From contig NZ_RWIV01000001.1 in the NCBI RefSeq assembly GCF_003944835.1, forward strand, positions 1,341,501 to 1,405,500: a stretch of 64,000 nt of DNA. The letters run 5' to 3'. The DNA is from Bacillus sp. HMF5848 (GTDB lineage Bacteria > Bacillota > Bacilli > Bacillales > HMF5848). The position numbers and the translations under genes were made by a program. The first letter of the stretch is position 1. Each line of letters opens with the position of its first letter. The notes under the pieces are model-generated. The model saw nothing but the letters and a program-made list of their open reading frames with translations. It had not been told where the DNA came from and searched no databases. Below are positions 46,100 to 55,313 of this stretch, in pieces.

Positions 46100-46252
46100 A
46101 GTATATAGGAGTAAACACAAGAAAATAAATTTTGTGAATTATTCACTCAATTTAAGTTTACATAACGTCTTTGTTTTGAAATTTCTGAATTTTAGACCGT
46201 GTATTTTTAGGTCTTGAAACCCTTGGGATTCTAAGGGTAAAATAGGGGTGCA
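46100..46252 (+). promoter_or_regulatory. Presumed leader of the type III-B array
   Basis: An AT-rich stretch with TTTTAGACCGTGTATTTTTAGG and CCCTTGGGATTCTAAGGG lies directly before the first repeat. The opposite end of the array carries the degenerate repeat, which places the leader here. From the attachment site (45774) to about 46100 no gene is visible; AGTATAAGTG occurs twice, at 46051 and 46090. Confidence 0.55.
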
Positions 46253-46641
46253 GTGAAAATAGCCTCGACTAATTTAGAGGATTAACACATCTGACTAAAG
46301 GAACCTTTTCGATACACGCATACCTCGTGAAAATAGCCTCGACTAATTTAGAGGATTAACACAGTCTCTGAAATACTTTCTTTTAGAATCCCCTCTAATG
46401 CCGTGAAAATAGCCTCGACTAATTTAGAGGATTAACACAACTTTTACCGTACCTTGCTCAACATAAAGCGTTACAGTGAAAATAGCCTCGACTAATTTAG
46501 AGGATTAACACCTATAAAGAGCGGCCTCAGCCAAAGCGATTTCTTCTATGTGAAAATAGCCTCGACTAATTTAGAGGATTAACACTCCAAAACGAACCTC
46601 ATATTCTTTACTTTTTGTGAGCGTGTGAAAATAGCCTTGGC
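46253..46641 (+). CRISPR. Short CRISPR array next to the type III-B genes
   Basis: A 36-bp repeat beginning GTGAAAATAGCC and ending GAGGATTAACAC starts at 46253, 46327, 46403, 46476 and 46550. A truncated, mutated sixth copy lies at 46625. Spacers are 37-40 bases, typical of type III. The repeat is unrelated to the I-C repeat. The decayed last copy gives the plus-strand orientation, and the ATTAACAC end resembles a Cas6-generated 8-nt handle. Confidence 0.95.
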
Positions 46642-46832
46642 TATTATAAATTTCTCCCTTTTCTATTTCTCCCAGCTGTAATGGATATTTGTCTTATAAG
46701 ATTCTGAAAGATTTCTTTTTAAAAAATTAGTAATTTTGCAATTAATGTATTTTTTTGTTTTTTTTTGAAGGGAATGTAAAAATTTTATCGAATCTAGTAT
46801 TTTACTATAATTTTGTTTAAGGTGGTGGAGTA

Positions 46833-47566
46833 ATGAGTAATAGGATTAAGATTGAACAACAACATTTTTTGGAAGCATGGTCTCATTTACAACGAAGTGG
46901 ATCCAATGCTGCCGGTGTTGATGGCGTTAGAATAAGTGACGTAGAGGATGATCCATTTACTTTTATTGAAAGTGTAAGTAACAAGTTGAGTAACGGTTTA
47001 TATGTTCCCTCAGACGTAAAGAATCTCTATATTGAAAGAAATGGAAAAAGCCGAGTTGTAGGAATACTCACACTAGAAGATCGTCTTATTCATTTAGCAA
47101 TAAAAGACCACATAGAACCATGTTGTATACACAAATTTCATCCAAATAGTTATGCATATCAACCAGGTAAGTCGGCGACAAAAGCTGCAGATAGGATAGA
47201 GAAGTGGGTTAAAGAGGGATATGAGTGGATTGGTGAGTCAGATATACGCTCTTTCTTTGATGAGATTAACCACGAAATATTAAGAGACCGATTAGAAGCG
47301 TTTATCAATGATACACACTTGGCATCTTTTATCATTTATCTGTTTAAACATAAAAACAGAGGTATTTTGCAAGGAAGTCAATTTCACCAATAATAGCTAA
47401 TGTATATCATCAGATCACTAATGAATTAATACCCCCAAAAAGAAAACCTTCACAAGCATTTTTACAAATTATTGTTAGCGCAAAGATGATCTCCAAGAAA
47501 TATTTCTACATTAAATCTACTCTCATTAAGACACAATCAGGAGTGTTTTTTCGATATTTAGCATGA
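46833..47566 (+). pseudogene. Reverse transcriptase, frameshifted and lacking the YADD domain
   Basis: The first 186 codons encode a group-II-intron/CRISPR-type reverse transcriptase N-terminus: GVDGVRISD, YVPSDVKNLYIERNGKSRVV, YAYQPGKSATKAADRI and ESDIRSFFDEINHEIL with the first catalytic aspartate. At about 47384 the frame breaks: one extra C would restore QGSPISPIIANVYHQ. Even then the frame ends at 47566 without the YADD motif. Reverse transcriptases near type III systems normally work with Cas1 in spacer acquisition from RNA; here cas1 and cas2 are absent, so it looks like a decayed adaptation module. Confidence 0.8.
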
Positions 47567-47636
47567 TGAATCTTCTACATATTTACAAAAATATTGCGAA
47601 AAAATGACAATTTTCTTGTTTTTTCCTAAAAAATAG

Positions 47637-47686
47637 TATAATTTTACTAATTCTTATAATAAAAGCAGATGTTTTTGTTGTATAAT
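47637..47686 (+). promoter_or_regulatory. Candidate promoter region of the type III-B operon
   Basis: TATAAT occurs at 47637-47642, with TTGTTT 15-16 bases upstream, and again at 47681-47686 without a good -35 box. These lie 50-100 bases before the first gene start at 47735. Which one is used cannot be told. Confidence 0.4.
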
Positions 47687-47734
47687 GTTACCATATTTCG
47701 TTTGAATCTTACTGCTAAAGAGGAGCAAGCCAAT

Positions 47735-49078
47735 ATGGAAAGAGCTTTACTTACACAATTCTTTTTCTCATGTCCTGTTGAACTATCACTTTCCTCCAAA
47801 AGTAATCCCGCGCAATCTTTTACATATAACAAAATTACCTTTGAAAATGAAACCACCATTTTATCCCGGTTATTAGAGAACTTAAACACTCCTTGCTATG
47901 AAGTGGTGTGCTGGTTACTTATTGATGAATCAATCACTAGAAGGGACATTTTCAAAATAGAAACTTATTTTGAAAAACAACTTACTAACCTAATTGGTGA
48001 TGAATGGGAATTTGATGTGAAGTTAGTTCCATATAATCACGTATATAGTATGGAAAATTATTTACTTACCATTGAACCACACTTACATGATTTATCTAGA
48101 AGGTATACGGATGAAATCTTCGCGCAAGTTATTGTAAATAGTCACCTCCTCCCCTTTCAAGCTATCTTCCTAGAAGGATTAAGGCAGTTTGAAAATCGAT
48201 ATGCTAGTTTGTATGTTTCAGACAAAAATTCGCATGTAACCATTATCACACATCATGCTGAGCCAAATATGAAAGATTGGTTTACACAGTTTGACCTTCT
48301 TATTTTAGATTTTGACTATAAGGCTGCCTTTGAGTTACTTAAAGATCTACCAGATGACCGCCCCATAATTAAAGCATTAGAGAACGTATTGCTAATGATG
48401 ATACAGCGATTGAACTTTTCCTTTGAGAATGCTTACAAGTACGTAGTGGAATGTGAAAAATATCTAACTAATGGAAAAGAGGCAATCATTGAGACGAAGC
48501 ATATTTTAAAAAACTTACTATCAAAAGACGAAAAGGTGCGCGATTTAGAGAGAATCATAGAGTTGTATCGTCATATTGAAATGTACGTAACCATTGATGA
48601 TGTGCCTTCTTTTTTAGTAAGGTTTTATAGAGTAAGAGAAGCTGTGTTGTTTTACTTGCTCAGGTATGCACGAACTTCCAATGAAATCTCTGCACATGTA
48701 GGGAAAAAATCATCTATTTATCAAGTGTTTGAACACTTAGAAGAGCTATATGACAATTGGGAAATTGATGGGCACTATGGCGCCTATTTCTACTTAAAGA
48801 GTCAAAATGTCGCCAATATACTTAATGTAAGAAATAAAAGTTTCTTAGGACATTCAAGAGCAGGTATCCAACCTAAGCAGTTATGGCATTCTTATGTAGG
48901 CTATAGTCAAACTACAATGGCAAAGGCCAAAAAGCGATACTTAATGGATATAGATTTAGCTTTGCGAGATTTAGGTGCTCAGCTGGATGATAATGTTTAT
49001 TCTATAAATATGTTAATTATCGAGTTAGCTAAACAACTCAAGAAAAGTGGTGAAATGAATGAGACATTTACTCCTTAA
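47735..49078 (+). CDS. Type III-B accessory HEPN protein 1 (CARF-like N-terminus, Csm6/Csx1-like)
   Basis: A 447-residue protein. The C-terminal half has a HEPN ribonuclease motif, R366-N-x5-H373 (VRNKSFLGH), and a helical FYRVREAVLFYLLRYA segment. The N-terminal 170 residues alternate strands and helices (YEVVCWLLIDES, FAQVIVNSHLLPFQAIFLEG) as in a diverged CARF fold without the usual GGTK loop. The likely role is cyclic-oligoadenylate-controlled RNA cleavage with the neighbouring paralogue. ATG 47735 is chosen because AAAGAGGAG lies upstream; the frame extends to 47669 without a binding site. It opens the effector operon. Confidence 0.7.
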   Translation: MERALLTQFFFSCPVELSLSSKSNPAQSFTYNKITFENETTILSRLLENLNTPCYEVVCWLLIDESITRRDIFKIETYFEKQLTNLIGDEWEFDVKLVPYNHVYSMENYLLTIEPHLHDLSRRYTDEIFAQVIVNSHLLPFQAIFLEGLRQFENRYASLYVSDKNSHVTIITHHAEPNMKDWFTQFDLLILDFDYKAAFELLKDLPDDRPIIKALENVLLMMIQRLNFSFENAYKYVVECEKYLTNGKEAIIETKHILKNLLSKDEKVRDLERIIELYRHIEMYVTIDDVPSFLVRFYRVREAVLFYLLRYARTSNEISAHVGKKSSIYQVFEHLEELYDNWEIDGHYGAYFYLKSQNVANILNVRNKSFLGHSRAGIQPKQLWHSYVGYSQTTMAKAKKRYLMDIDLALRDLGAQLDDNVYSINMLIIELAKQLKKSGEMNETFTP

Positions 49079-50360
49079 CCTTTGGAAAAATGAGAATGAC
49101 TTCACACAAATAGAAGAGTCGATTAGGCTCATAACACAGGCGGGACACAAAGATATACATATGTATATCTTGAATATTGGTTGTGAGGAGATCAGTGATA
49201 TAGACTCATCTTTTAGTGAAATTATAAAAAGTCAGCCAACCGTACACATAACAATTATTCGAAAAAATATAGCTGAGGTAACATCAATTGAAGATTTCAT
49301 TAACAATCTGACAGCTATTTTATCTGAAATCGTACTAGAACAAGATAGAATATATCTTTTACATAATCAAAATCATCCTAGGTACTATCATGCTTTAGTT
49401 CATTATTGTTCTCAGGTGTTTCAGAGTCAGACAACCTTCTTATCTAATCAAAAAAAACTATCATTATCGATAGAGGCGTATGTGTCCGACCGAGATGAAT
49501 ATCATAAAATGTATGACTTAGTGATGTCTGGCAATTACCGTGCGGCTAAAATTTTAGTGAACAATCAGCAAAACTATGCATTGAACACGCTCCTTGATCT
49601 AGGTAACTCTCTATTAACCTTACAAATACACAATACTACGAGAGGTGAAAACCCTTTTGATGTATTAGCCTCTGTTCTTGAAGATGAAAAATTATGTGAT
49701 AAAGAAGAACAGTTATTTCTTGAGATTCTAAAAGGTGTTCAACAGGGTGAACAGGAAGCGTTTATTTATTACTTATATGAATATGCGAGTTTTCTATATA
49801 AAGAGGAAGATTTAGTCGACTTTATTGTTCTCTACTATCGCTTGGTTGAGGAGTTACTATTGTACGCATTGGGTTGGAATGCAGATGACAGAAATCGATT
49901 TTTCATACGAAAAAATGCTGCTTTTTCACTTCCATTTCCTAGATGGCAGTTAACAAAGCACTTCCATCGTTACCTAAAAGCTCTTAGCCAGTATGTAAGA
50001 GGGTTGGAAACTAATATAGGGGTAAAGATCCGCAGAGATAAATGTGTAGGTTTAGAAAAGCTAACAAAACAAGAAAAATATTTTGTTGAAATATATTTGC
50101 TGTTAAAGGATAAAAAGCTAGAGGAGTTCTTAGACCTTCGTCATGAAGGCATTAGTGGACATGGATTCGCCGACTTCTCCAAAGAAGATTTCATAAAAAC
50201 ATGCGGAGGAATACCACCTTTGGAGAAAATAGATACCATCCTTGAAAAAATGAACCTAGTTCCTCCCTATTCGATATTTGAATTGGTGAATAGGGGGATA
50301 CTGGCTTTGGCGGGGAAGGAAAACACTCTAAAAATTAACTTAAATAAGGAGTTATTATGA
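49059..50360 (+). CDS. Type III-B accessory HEPN protein 2 (paralogue of the upstream gene)
   Basis: A 433-residue protein with a HEPN motif R361-H-x5-H368 (LRHEGISGH) at nearly the same distance from the end as in its neighbour. It also has an equivalent helical VLYYRLVEELLLYALG segment. The N-terminal 145 residues are Rossmann-like (DIHMYILNIG, RIYLLHNQNHPRYYHALVHYC) with a degenerate ligand loop. It overlaps the first HEPN gene by 20 bases and the next by four, so all three are translationally coupled. The pair may form a heterodimer in place of a Csm6 homodimer. Confidence 0.7.
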   Translation: MRHLLLNLWKNENDFTQIEESIRLITQAGHKDIHMYILNIGCEEISDIDSSFSEIIKSQPTVHITIIRKNIAEVTSIEDFINNLTAILSEIVLEQDRIYLLHNQNHPRYYHALVHYCSQVFQSQTTFLSNQKKLSLSIEAYVSDRDEYHKMYDLVMSGNYRAAKILVNNQQNYALNTLLDLGNSLLTLQIHNTTRGENPFDVLASVLEDEKLCDKEEQLFLEILKGVQQGEQEAFIYYLYEYASFLYKEEDLVDFIVLYYRLVEELLLYALGWNADDRNRFFIRKNAAFSLPFPRWQLTKHFHRYLKALSQYVRGLETNIGVKIRRDKCVGLEKLTKQEKYFVEIYLLLKDKKLEEFLDLRHEGISGHGFADFSKEDFIKTCGGIPPLEKIDTILEKMNLVPPYSIFELVNRGILALAGKENTLKINLNKELL

Positions 50361-52648
50361 AAAATCTGATTTTTTGTACAGTAGGCTTAACCGCAATAGG
50401 CAAAAAAGATGCTATCTTTTCCGAAGAACATTTAAAAATAATTAGTGAATTAGCTACCCTTGAAAAATCTTATAATAATGATGACGTTGATACTTTTAAT
50501 TCTATAGAAAATGCGATTAAGATTTTATCAGAACCTTATAACAATAAACTAATTAACGAACCTTGGGAAATCTGGGATGGGGATGAAAATCATAAGGATA
50601 ATTGGTGGCTCTTTCCGGCCGAAACGTCAAGTATATTAAGAATTTTACAAAGATTAGATTTGAGTTTAAATGAGACAAAAATTGTGTTTTTAGTTTCAGA
50701 TACCTTTAAAGCATATGTTAGTGCAAAGATTCAAACATACATTCTTCAACAAATGGGCTTCAAGGAAGACTTGATTAAGATTGAAGTTATAAAATTTTTT
50801 CAGATGAAAAATATTCAAACGTTTATAGATAAGGGAATTCCTAATTTAGTGCAAGCAATAGAACGCTATATTGATAATAATACATATCAGCTTTTTAATA
50901 TTACAGGAGGCTATAAAAATTACATACCGTTAATAACACATATAGCGTCGTTTTATAGCAAAGATATGTATTATGTGTTTGAAGAATCTGTATCAAATGG
51001 TATAGATTCACTTGTTAAAATACCCAAAATACCAACATTGAATAAGTTATTAGGAATTGAAATGATGCATTCTGATATTGTACGAGAACTTCTTTCATCT
51101 GTAAAAAAAGTTGGCTACATATCGAAGGAAGTTGCAATAGAAGAGAGTAAGCGTATTTTGCTCGATTATTTGCCTAGTAATGAGGATAATTTATATGAAA
51201 TTCTAGAGGCGTATTTGTCGTTTATTCATGATTTTTTAGAGTTGAGAGATGGTAAAGTTGATTTGACAATGATTGGTGAGGTATACCTTTATTTACTTAA
51301 CAACGAAGTTGAAAAAGTAAAAATACAATCAGACAGATCAATAAATTCAGACGTCCATGTTAAACGCAAACCAGATTCAATTGAAATCTACAAAAACTTA
51401 CCAAAACAATCAAAGTACAATCGTGAAAGGCCGGCGTTTCTTATAAATTTGTCAGGTCACAATATTGTAGAACGAAATGAAAAGCTTGAGGAATACCAAT
51501 ACATTAAATACCTCATTGAAATAGATAATTTTGACGAAAACAATGAACAGTCAAAAAAAGACAATATCATAAAGCTACCTAAATTTAAAAATGAGTGGAT
51601 GGAAATGCTCACAATAGATTTTCCTCAGATACTTATGGATAATAATAAATCATTTTTTGATTTATTAGTGTGTCAAAAGTTTTTTAGTGTATCTAGAATG
51701 CTTACAGATGAAAGAATCATGCAAATTTCGTTAAATGAGTCAGTTAATATTTCTCTCCGAACTTATATATATCGATTATATTCTTTTATTGCGCTACTTA
51801 ATCATGGTGACGAACAAAATGAGAAATTTAAAAAGCAAATTTGCAATGCGTTTTTTAAGGAATACCAGCGTTTTATTGAATTTATTGAACAAACAAATTT
51901 TGATAGATATATTTTACCTGAGGATATCCAATCTTTTATTAGTAAAATCACGAAAAAATCTATTAGAGAGATAAATATTGATGTAACGATAGATACAATC
52001 ATAGAGTTATCTATTAAGTCCTTTAAAAAAGTAGATATATTTTATAAAAATGAATTACATGCTATAAAACAATACACTCGTAAAGTTATTCATTCTTTTA
52101 ATTTACCAAGATATGATTTATTAGGTTCGTGTATGAAAAATTTCCGATTTGGCATATTTAATATTTCTTTAACTCAATTAATTAATTCGGTAGCGCCAAG
52201 ATTAATAGCTGCATTAATTATTGGTCTAGTTCCTTTTGTATTAACTGGGGAAATATATGAGTGGTATGCTCAGCAATATTTAATTCAAAAAAACTCGACT
52301 TTTCCGATTATAGCGTTGTCAATTATCTTTCTTTTTATAACCTTTCTTTATTTACGTACAGAGATTAGAAATATAATAGGTTATGATAATAATAAAGTGT
52401 TTAAGCGTTTACTTTATATTTTTTCCTTAGGTGTTATTTATAGTACGATTTTAACCTTTCTGACTGCTCCTTTTGAAACATATTATATTGAAAAAGAAAT
52501 TTCGTCACTAGGGTTACAGCCTTTTACTTTTGCTAATTTTCGATTTTATTCAGCTGAATTGGAGCTTTTCAGAATATCAGCAGCGCTTCTATTTGCTGTA
52601 ATTTTACAAATGGTGTGGGAAGATAAACCAATTACACAACCTTTATAA
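50357..52648 (+). CDS. CARF-domain protein with C-terminal membrane domain
   Basis: A 763-residue protein. Residues 1-225 form a CARF domain: MKNLIFCTVGLTAIG, KIVFLVSD and the ligand-loop FNITGGYKNYIP at 180-191. Residues 230-600 are mostly helical with no motif I recognise. Four hydrophobic segments follow at about 614-630, 649-665, 686-708 and 738-754. CARF domains bind cyclic oligoadenylates made by Cas10, so this protein probably acts on the membrane when the III-B complex sees target RNA. It is much larger than the known single-helix Cam1 effector. ATGA overlap couples it to the HEPN gene before. Confidence 0.8.
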   Translation: MKNLIFCTVGLTAIGKKDAIFSEEHLKIISELATLEKSYNNDDVDTFNSIENAIKILSEPYNNKLINEPWEIWDGDENHKDNWWLFPAETSSILRILQRLDLSLNETKIVFLVSDTFKAYVSAKIQTYILQQMGFKEDLIKIEVIKFFQMKNIQTFIDKGIPNLVQAIERYIDNNTYQLFNITGGYKNYIPLITHIASFYSKDMYYVFEESVSNGIDSLVKIPKIPTLNKLLGIEMMHSDIVRELLSSVKKVGYISKEVAIEESKRILLDYLPSNEDNLYEILEAYLSFIHDFLELRDGKVDLTMIGEVYLYLLNNEVEKVKIQSDRSINSDVHVKRKPDSIEIYKNLPKQSKYNRERPAFLINLSGHNIVERNEKLEEYQYIKYLIEIDNFDENNEQSKKDNIIKLPKFKNEWMEMLTIDFPQILMDNNKSFFDLLVCQKFFSVSRMLTDERIMQISLNESVNISLRTYIYRLYSFIALLNHGDEQNEKFKKQICNAFFKEYQRFIEFIEQTNFDRYILPEDIQSFISKITKKSIREINIDVTIDTIIELSIKSFKKVDIFYKNELHAIKQYTRKVIHSFNLPRYDLLGSCMKNFRFGIFNISLTQLINSVAPRLIAALIIGLVPFVLTGEIYEWYAQQYLIQKNSTFPIIALSIIFLFITFLYLRTEIRNIIGYDNNKVFKRLLYIFSLGVIYSTILTFLTAPFETYYIEKEISSLGLQPFTFANFRFYSAELELFRISAALLFAVILQMVWEDKPITQPL

Positions 52649-52696
52649 TAATGTAAATTGATTGTCACAATTTAAGGTGGAAGAGAGGTAAGAAAT

Positions 52697-53617
52697 ATGA
52701 TTGATTTAGAGCAACTTAGCAAGGCTAGTTCAAAAGTTGAAAAAAACTATGATCTGCAATTAATAACCACTTTATTAATGCATGGATCAGAATTGAAAAA
52801 AGAGGCTGAAGTGAGGATTCCGTCAATAAAGGGTGTGTACCGGTATTGGTGGAGATCACTTCAACATGACATTTCAGCTGAAAAATTGCTAGAAATGGAA
52901 AAGCAGTTATTTGGAGGAGCAACGAGTGGAAAAGAGAATAGGGGAAATAAATCCATTGTTACGTTAACCAATACAAATTTAACTGATCGACTTCAAATGA
53001 AAGTCTGCCCGCACAAACAAACAAGGTTTTCATCCCCAGGTATAAAATCAGGAGAAGAGTTTACTATTAACCTTCTTGTGAACAAGAAAGATGAGAATTC
53101 CTTAACTATGTTTGATTCTTATCTTCAAATTATGTTTATGCTTTCTGGATTTGGTCAGCGCAGTAGAAGAGGAGCAGGAGCATTACAGTTAAAGAAACAT
53201 AATTGGACAACAATAGGTGATTTTCAATCAGAACTAAAAAATCTATTAACGCTTGTAAAGAAAGATGTATATTTTACATTTCCGTCTGATAGAGCAAAAT
53301 CTTGTATTCTAGAGTGTCAAAGGAACACGAGTAATCATCCAATTCTAACGGGTGTATGGATCGGGAGACCATTTGAAAATGATGAGATAGCTAGAACAAG
53401 CATTAGTGAAGCAGGTCACGAAGCAAATCCAGGAGGAAAGAAACAGTTTTTAGGCTCTGCCAAACCTAGACAAGCATCCCCACTTCATGGAACTGTTCGT
53501 AAAATTGGACATCAATATTATCCCATTATTTCTGAAGTAATTACTGGTAAAGATATGAATAGTAAGTATATTGATGCTCGCAACAAATTTTTGGATTGGC
53601 TAGGGGTGAGGTTATGA
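52697..53617 (+). CDS. cmr1: Type III-B RAMP protein Cmr1
   Basis: A 306-residue Cas7-like RAMP subunit. IPSIKGVYRYWWRSLQ (about residues 43-57) is the defining Cmr1 motif, followed by KQLFGG, and GFGQRSRRGAGAL is the glycine-rich loop. Cmr1 caps the 3' end of the crRNA in the Cmr complex. GGAAGAGAGGT lies upstream of the ATG, and its stop overlaps the cas10 start (ATGA). Confidence 0.93.
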   Translation: MIDLEQLSKASSKVEKNYDLQLITTLLMHGSELKKEAEVRIPSIKGVYRYWWRSLQHDISAEKLLEMEKQLFGGATSGKENRGNKSIVTLTNTNLTDRLQMKVCPHKQTRFSSPGIKSGEEFTINLLVNKKDENSLTMFDSYLQIMFMLSGFGQRSRRGAGALQLKKHNWTTIGDFQSELKNLLTLVKKDVYFTFPSDRAKSCILECQRNTSNHPILTGVWIGRPFENDEIARTSISEAGHEANPGGKKQFLGSAKPRQASPLHGTVRKIGHQYYPIISEVITGKDMNSKYIDARNKFLDWLGVRL

Positions 53618-55308
53618 ATAAAGAATGCTTATTGCTTGTGAGTATAGGACCAGTTCAATCTTTTATTGCTTCAGCTAGAAAAGTAGAGGATTTATGGAGT
53701 GGAAGTTATTTGTTGTCATATTTGGTTAAAAAGGCAATTCTATCTTTATTTGATAATGCAGAAATCGAAGATATTGAGGTAGAAATGATCTATCCATCAC
53801 AGAATAGACAGACATTAAATGAGCTGTCACAAGGTGAGTTAGTCGAAACACCTTCTTTACCAAATCGTTTTATTTGTAAAGTAAAAGCTTCCGAAGAAAA
53901 GACTGCTGCTCTTGCTAAACAAATTGAAACAAAGGTACAAAATGAATTATATTATCTCTGCAAGGCTGCTATTGATGAAAAAGTGTTTACCAGTTCGCAA
54001 GTAAAAAAAGATTTAATGATTAAGCTCATGGAAGAGCAGGTGAATTCGTTTCTTGAAGTATTTTGGACAGTAGAATTACTTGAAAATGAAAAAAATTATG
54101 AACTAGCTAGAACACGTATTGAAAAACGTCTTGCTGCGATTAAAAATAATAGGCCAATCAAACAAGTGGTTCAAGATGGACTTGTTTGCACTGTTTGTGG
54201 TGATAGAGAAGCTTTACATGAGCATGAATATGAAGAAAATGACCGAATTGGGAAAATGAAGAATAGTTTGAAAGCAACTTGGGATAAAAGAAGCAACTTA
54301 TATAAAGGCAACAAAGATAATGTTGGAAGAATACGTGACAATGAAGCACTTTGTAGTATTTGTCTAGGTAAACGTGTTGCACGTGATTATTTCAAAGTAA
54401 TAAGAGAAGTAGGAACAAAGTACTTTAAAAGTTTTCCCCCTATCCGTGAAATTGCGGAGGAAGAAACGTATTACGCCATAATTATGATGGATGGCGATGA
54501 CATGGGACAATGGTTCTCAGGGAAAAAGGGTGATGCTAACGGTGTCTCTATCCTTAATCAACAAAGGATCAGCAAAAGGCTTGAAATTTTCTCTAAGCAA
54601 GTTGTACCTGAGTTAGTGAAAGAATATAAAGGAAAACTGATTTACTCTGGAGGAGACGATGTATTAGCCTTTGTACCGTTACATTATGCTTTGTTACTGG
54701 CAAAAAAATTAAGACAAGCATTTTCAAGTGAAGACAAGGGCCTTGGAGAACTAGCAACTGCATCAATTGGAATGGTCGTTGCACACCAAAAAGCACCATT
54801 AGGACAATTATTAACCTATACGAGAAAGCTTGAGAAAAAGGCTAAAACATACAAGCATCCTATTTCTTACAATGAAAAAGATGCGCTAGCATTGTCTGTG
54901 TTTACACATTCTGGAGAGGTACGTGAGGTTACTTTGCCATGGCTTTTAGATGGTAATGTAAAAAATACCAATGAGTCTAATTGGTCTATAGACCGATTAA
55001 TAGACATTATTGATTTGTTAAATAATGAACTTTCATCGACCTTTTTATATACATTTGCACAGGAATTTCTTCCGTTAATAGGGTCCCAATATGATAGGAA
55101 ACTATCCGTTTTTGAGTATGATAAATCTTTAAATGAAGACTTGTTTATGTGTGAAATGAAGAGGTTGATTGATCGTGCTAAAGTCAATTATGAAATAAAG
55201 ACTAATGATTATGCAGAATGCATGCTCCAATTACATAAATTGGTAAGTTCGACTCTACAATTTATTCACTTATTAGAAATACTTCGATTTTTTAATAGGA
55301 AGAGGTGA
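53614..55308 (+). CDS. cmr2: Cas10/Cmr2, HD-less, with active cyclase palm
   Basis: A 564-residue Cas10. It opens directly with LLLVSIGPVQSFIASARKVEDLW, so no HD nuclease domain is present. A zinc site is formed by C192-x2-C195 and C247-x2-C250. Palm domain 2 carries DGDDMGQW (293-300) and the cyclase motif GGDD at 346-349. It should therefore make cyclic oligoadenylates upon target RNA binding but lack the HD single-strand DNase. ATG 53614 overlaps the cmr1 stop and follows GGTGAGG. Confidence 0.95.
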   Translation: MNKECLLLVSIGPVQSFIASARKVEDLWSGSYLLSYLVKKAILSLFDNAEIEDIEVEMIYPSQNRQTLNELSQGELVETPSLPNRFICKVKASEEKTAALAKQIETKVQNELYYLCKAAIDEKVFTSSQVKKDLMIKLMEEQVNSFLEVFWTVELLENEKNYELARTRIEKRLAAIKNNRPIKQVVQDGLVCTVCGDREALHEHEYEENDRIGKMKNSLKATWDKRSNLYKGNKDNVGRIRDNEALCSICLGKRVARDYFKVIREVGTKYFKSFPPIREIAEEETYYAIIMMDGDDMGQWFSGKKGDANGVSILNQQRISKRLEIFSKQVVPELVKEYKGKLIYSGGDDVLAFVPLHYALLLAKKLRQAFSSEDKGLGELATASIGMVVAHQKAPLGQLLTYTRKLEKKAKTYKHPISYNEKDALALSVFTHSGEVREVTLPWLLDGNVKNTNESNWSIDRLIDIIDLLNNELSSTFLYTFAQEFLPLIGSQYDRKLSVFEYDKSLNEDLFMCEMKRLIDRAKVNYEIKTNDYAECMLQLHKLVSSTLQFIHLLEILRFFNRKR

Positions 55309-55313
55309 GTGAT

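Noticed and set aside
46625-46660. Sixth full repeat of the III-B array
   Set aside because: Only the first 12 bases match; the rest has diverged, so I treat it as a degenerate terminal repeat.
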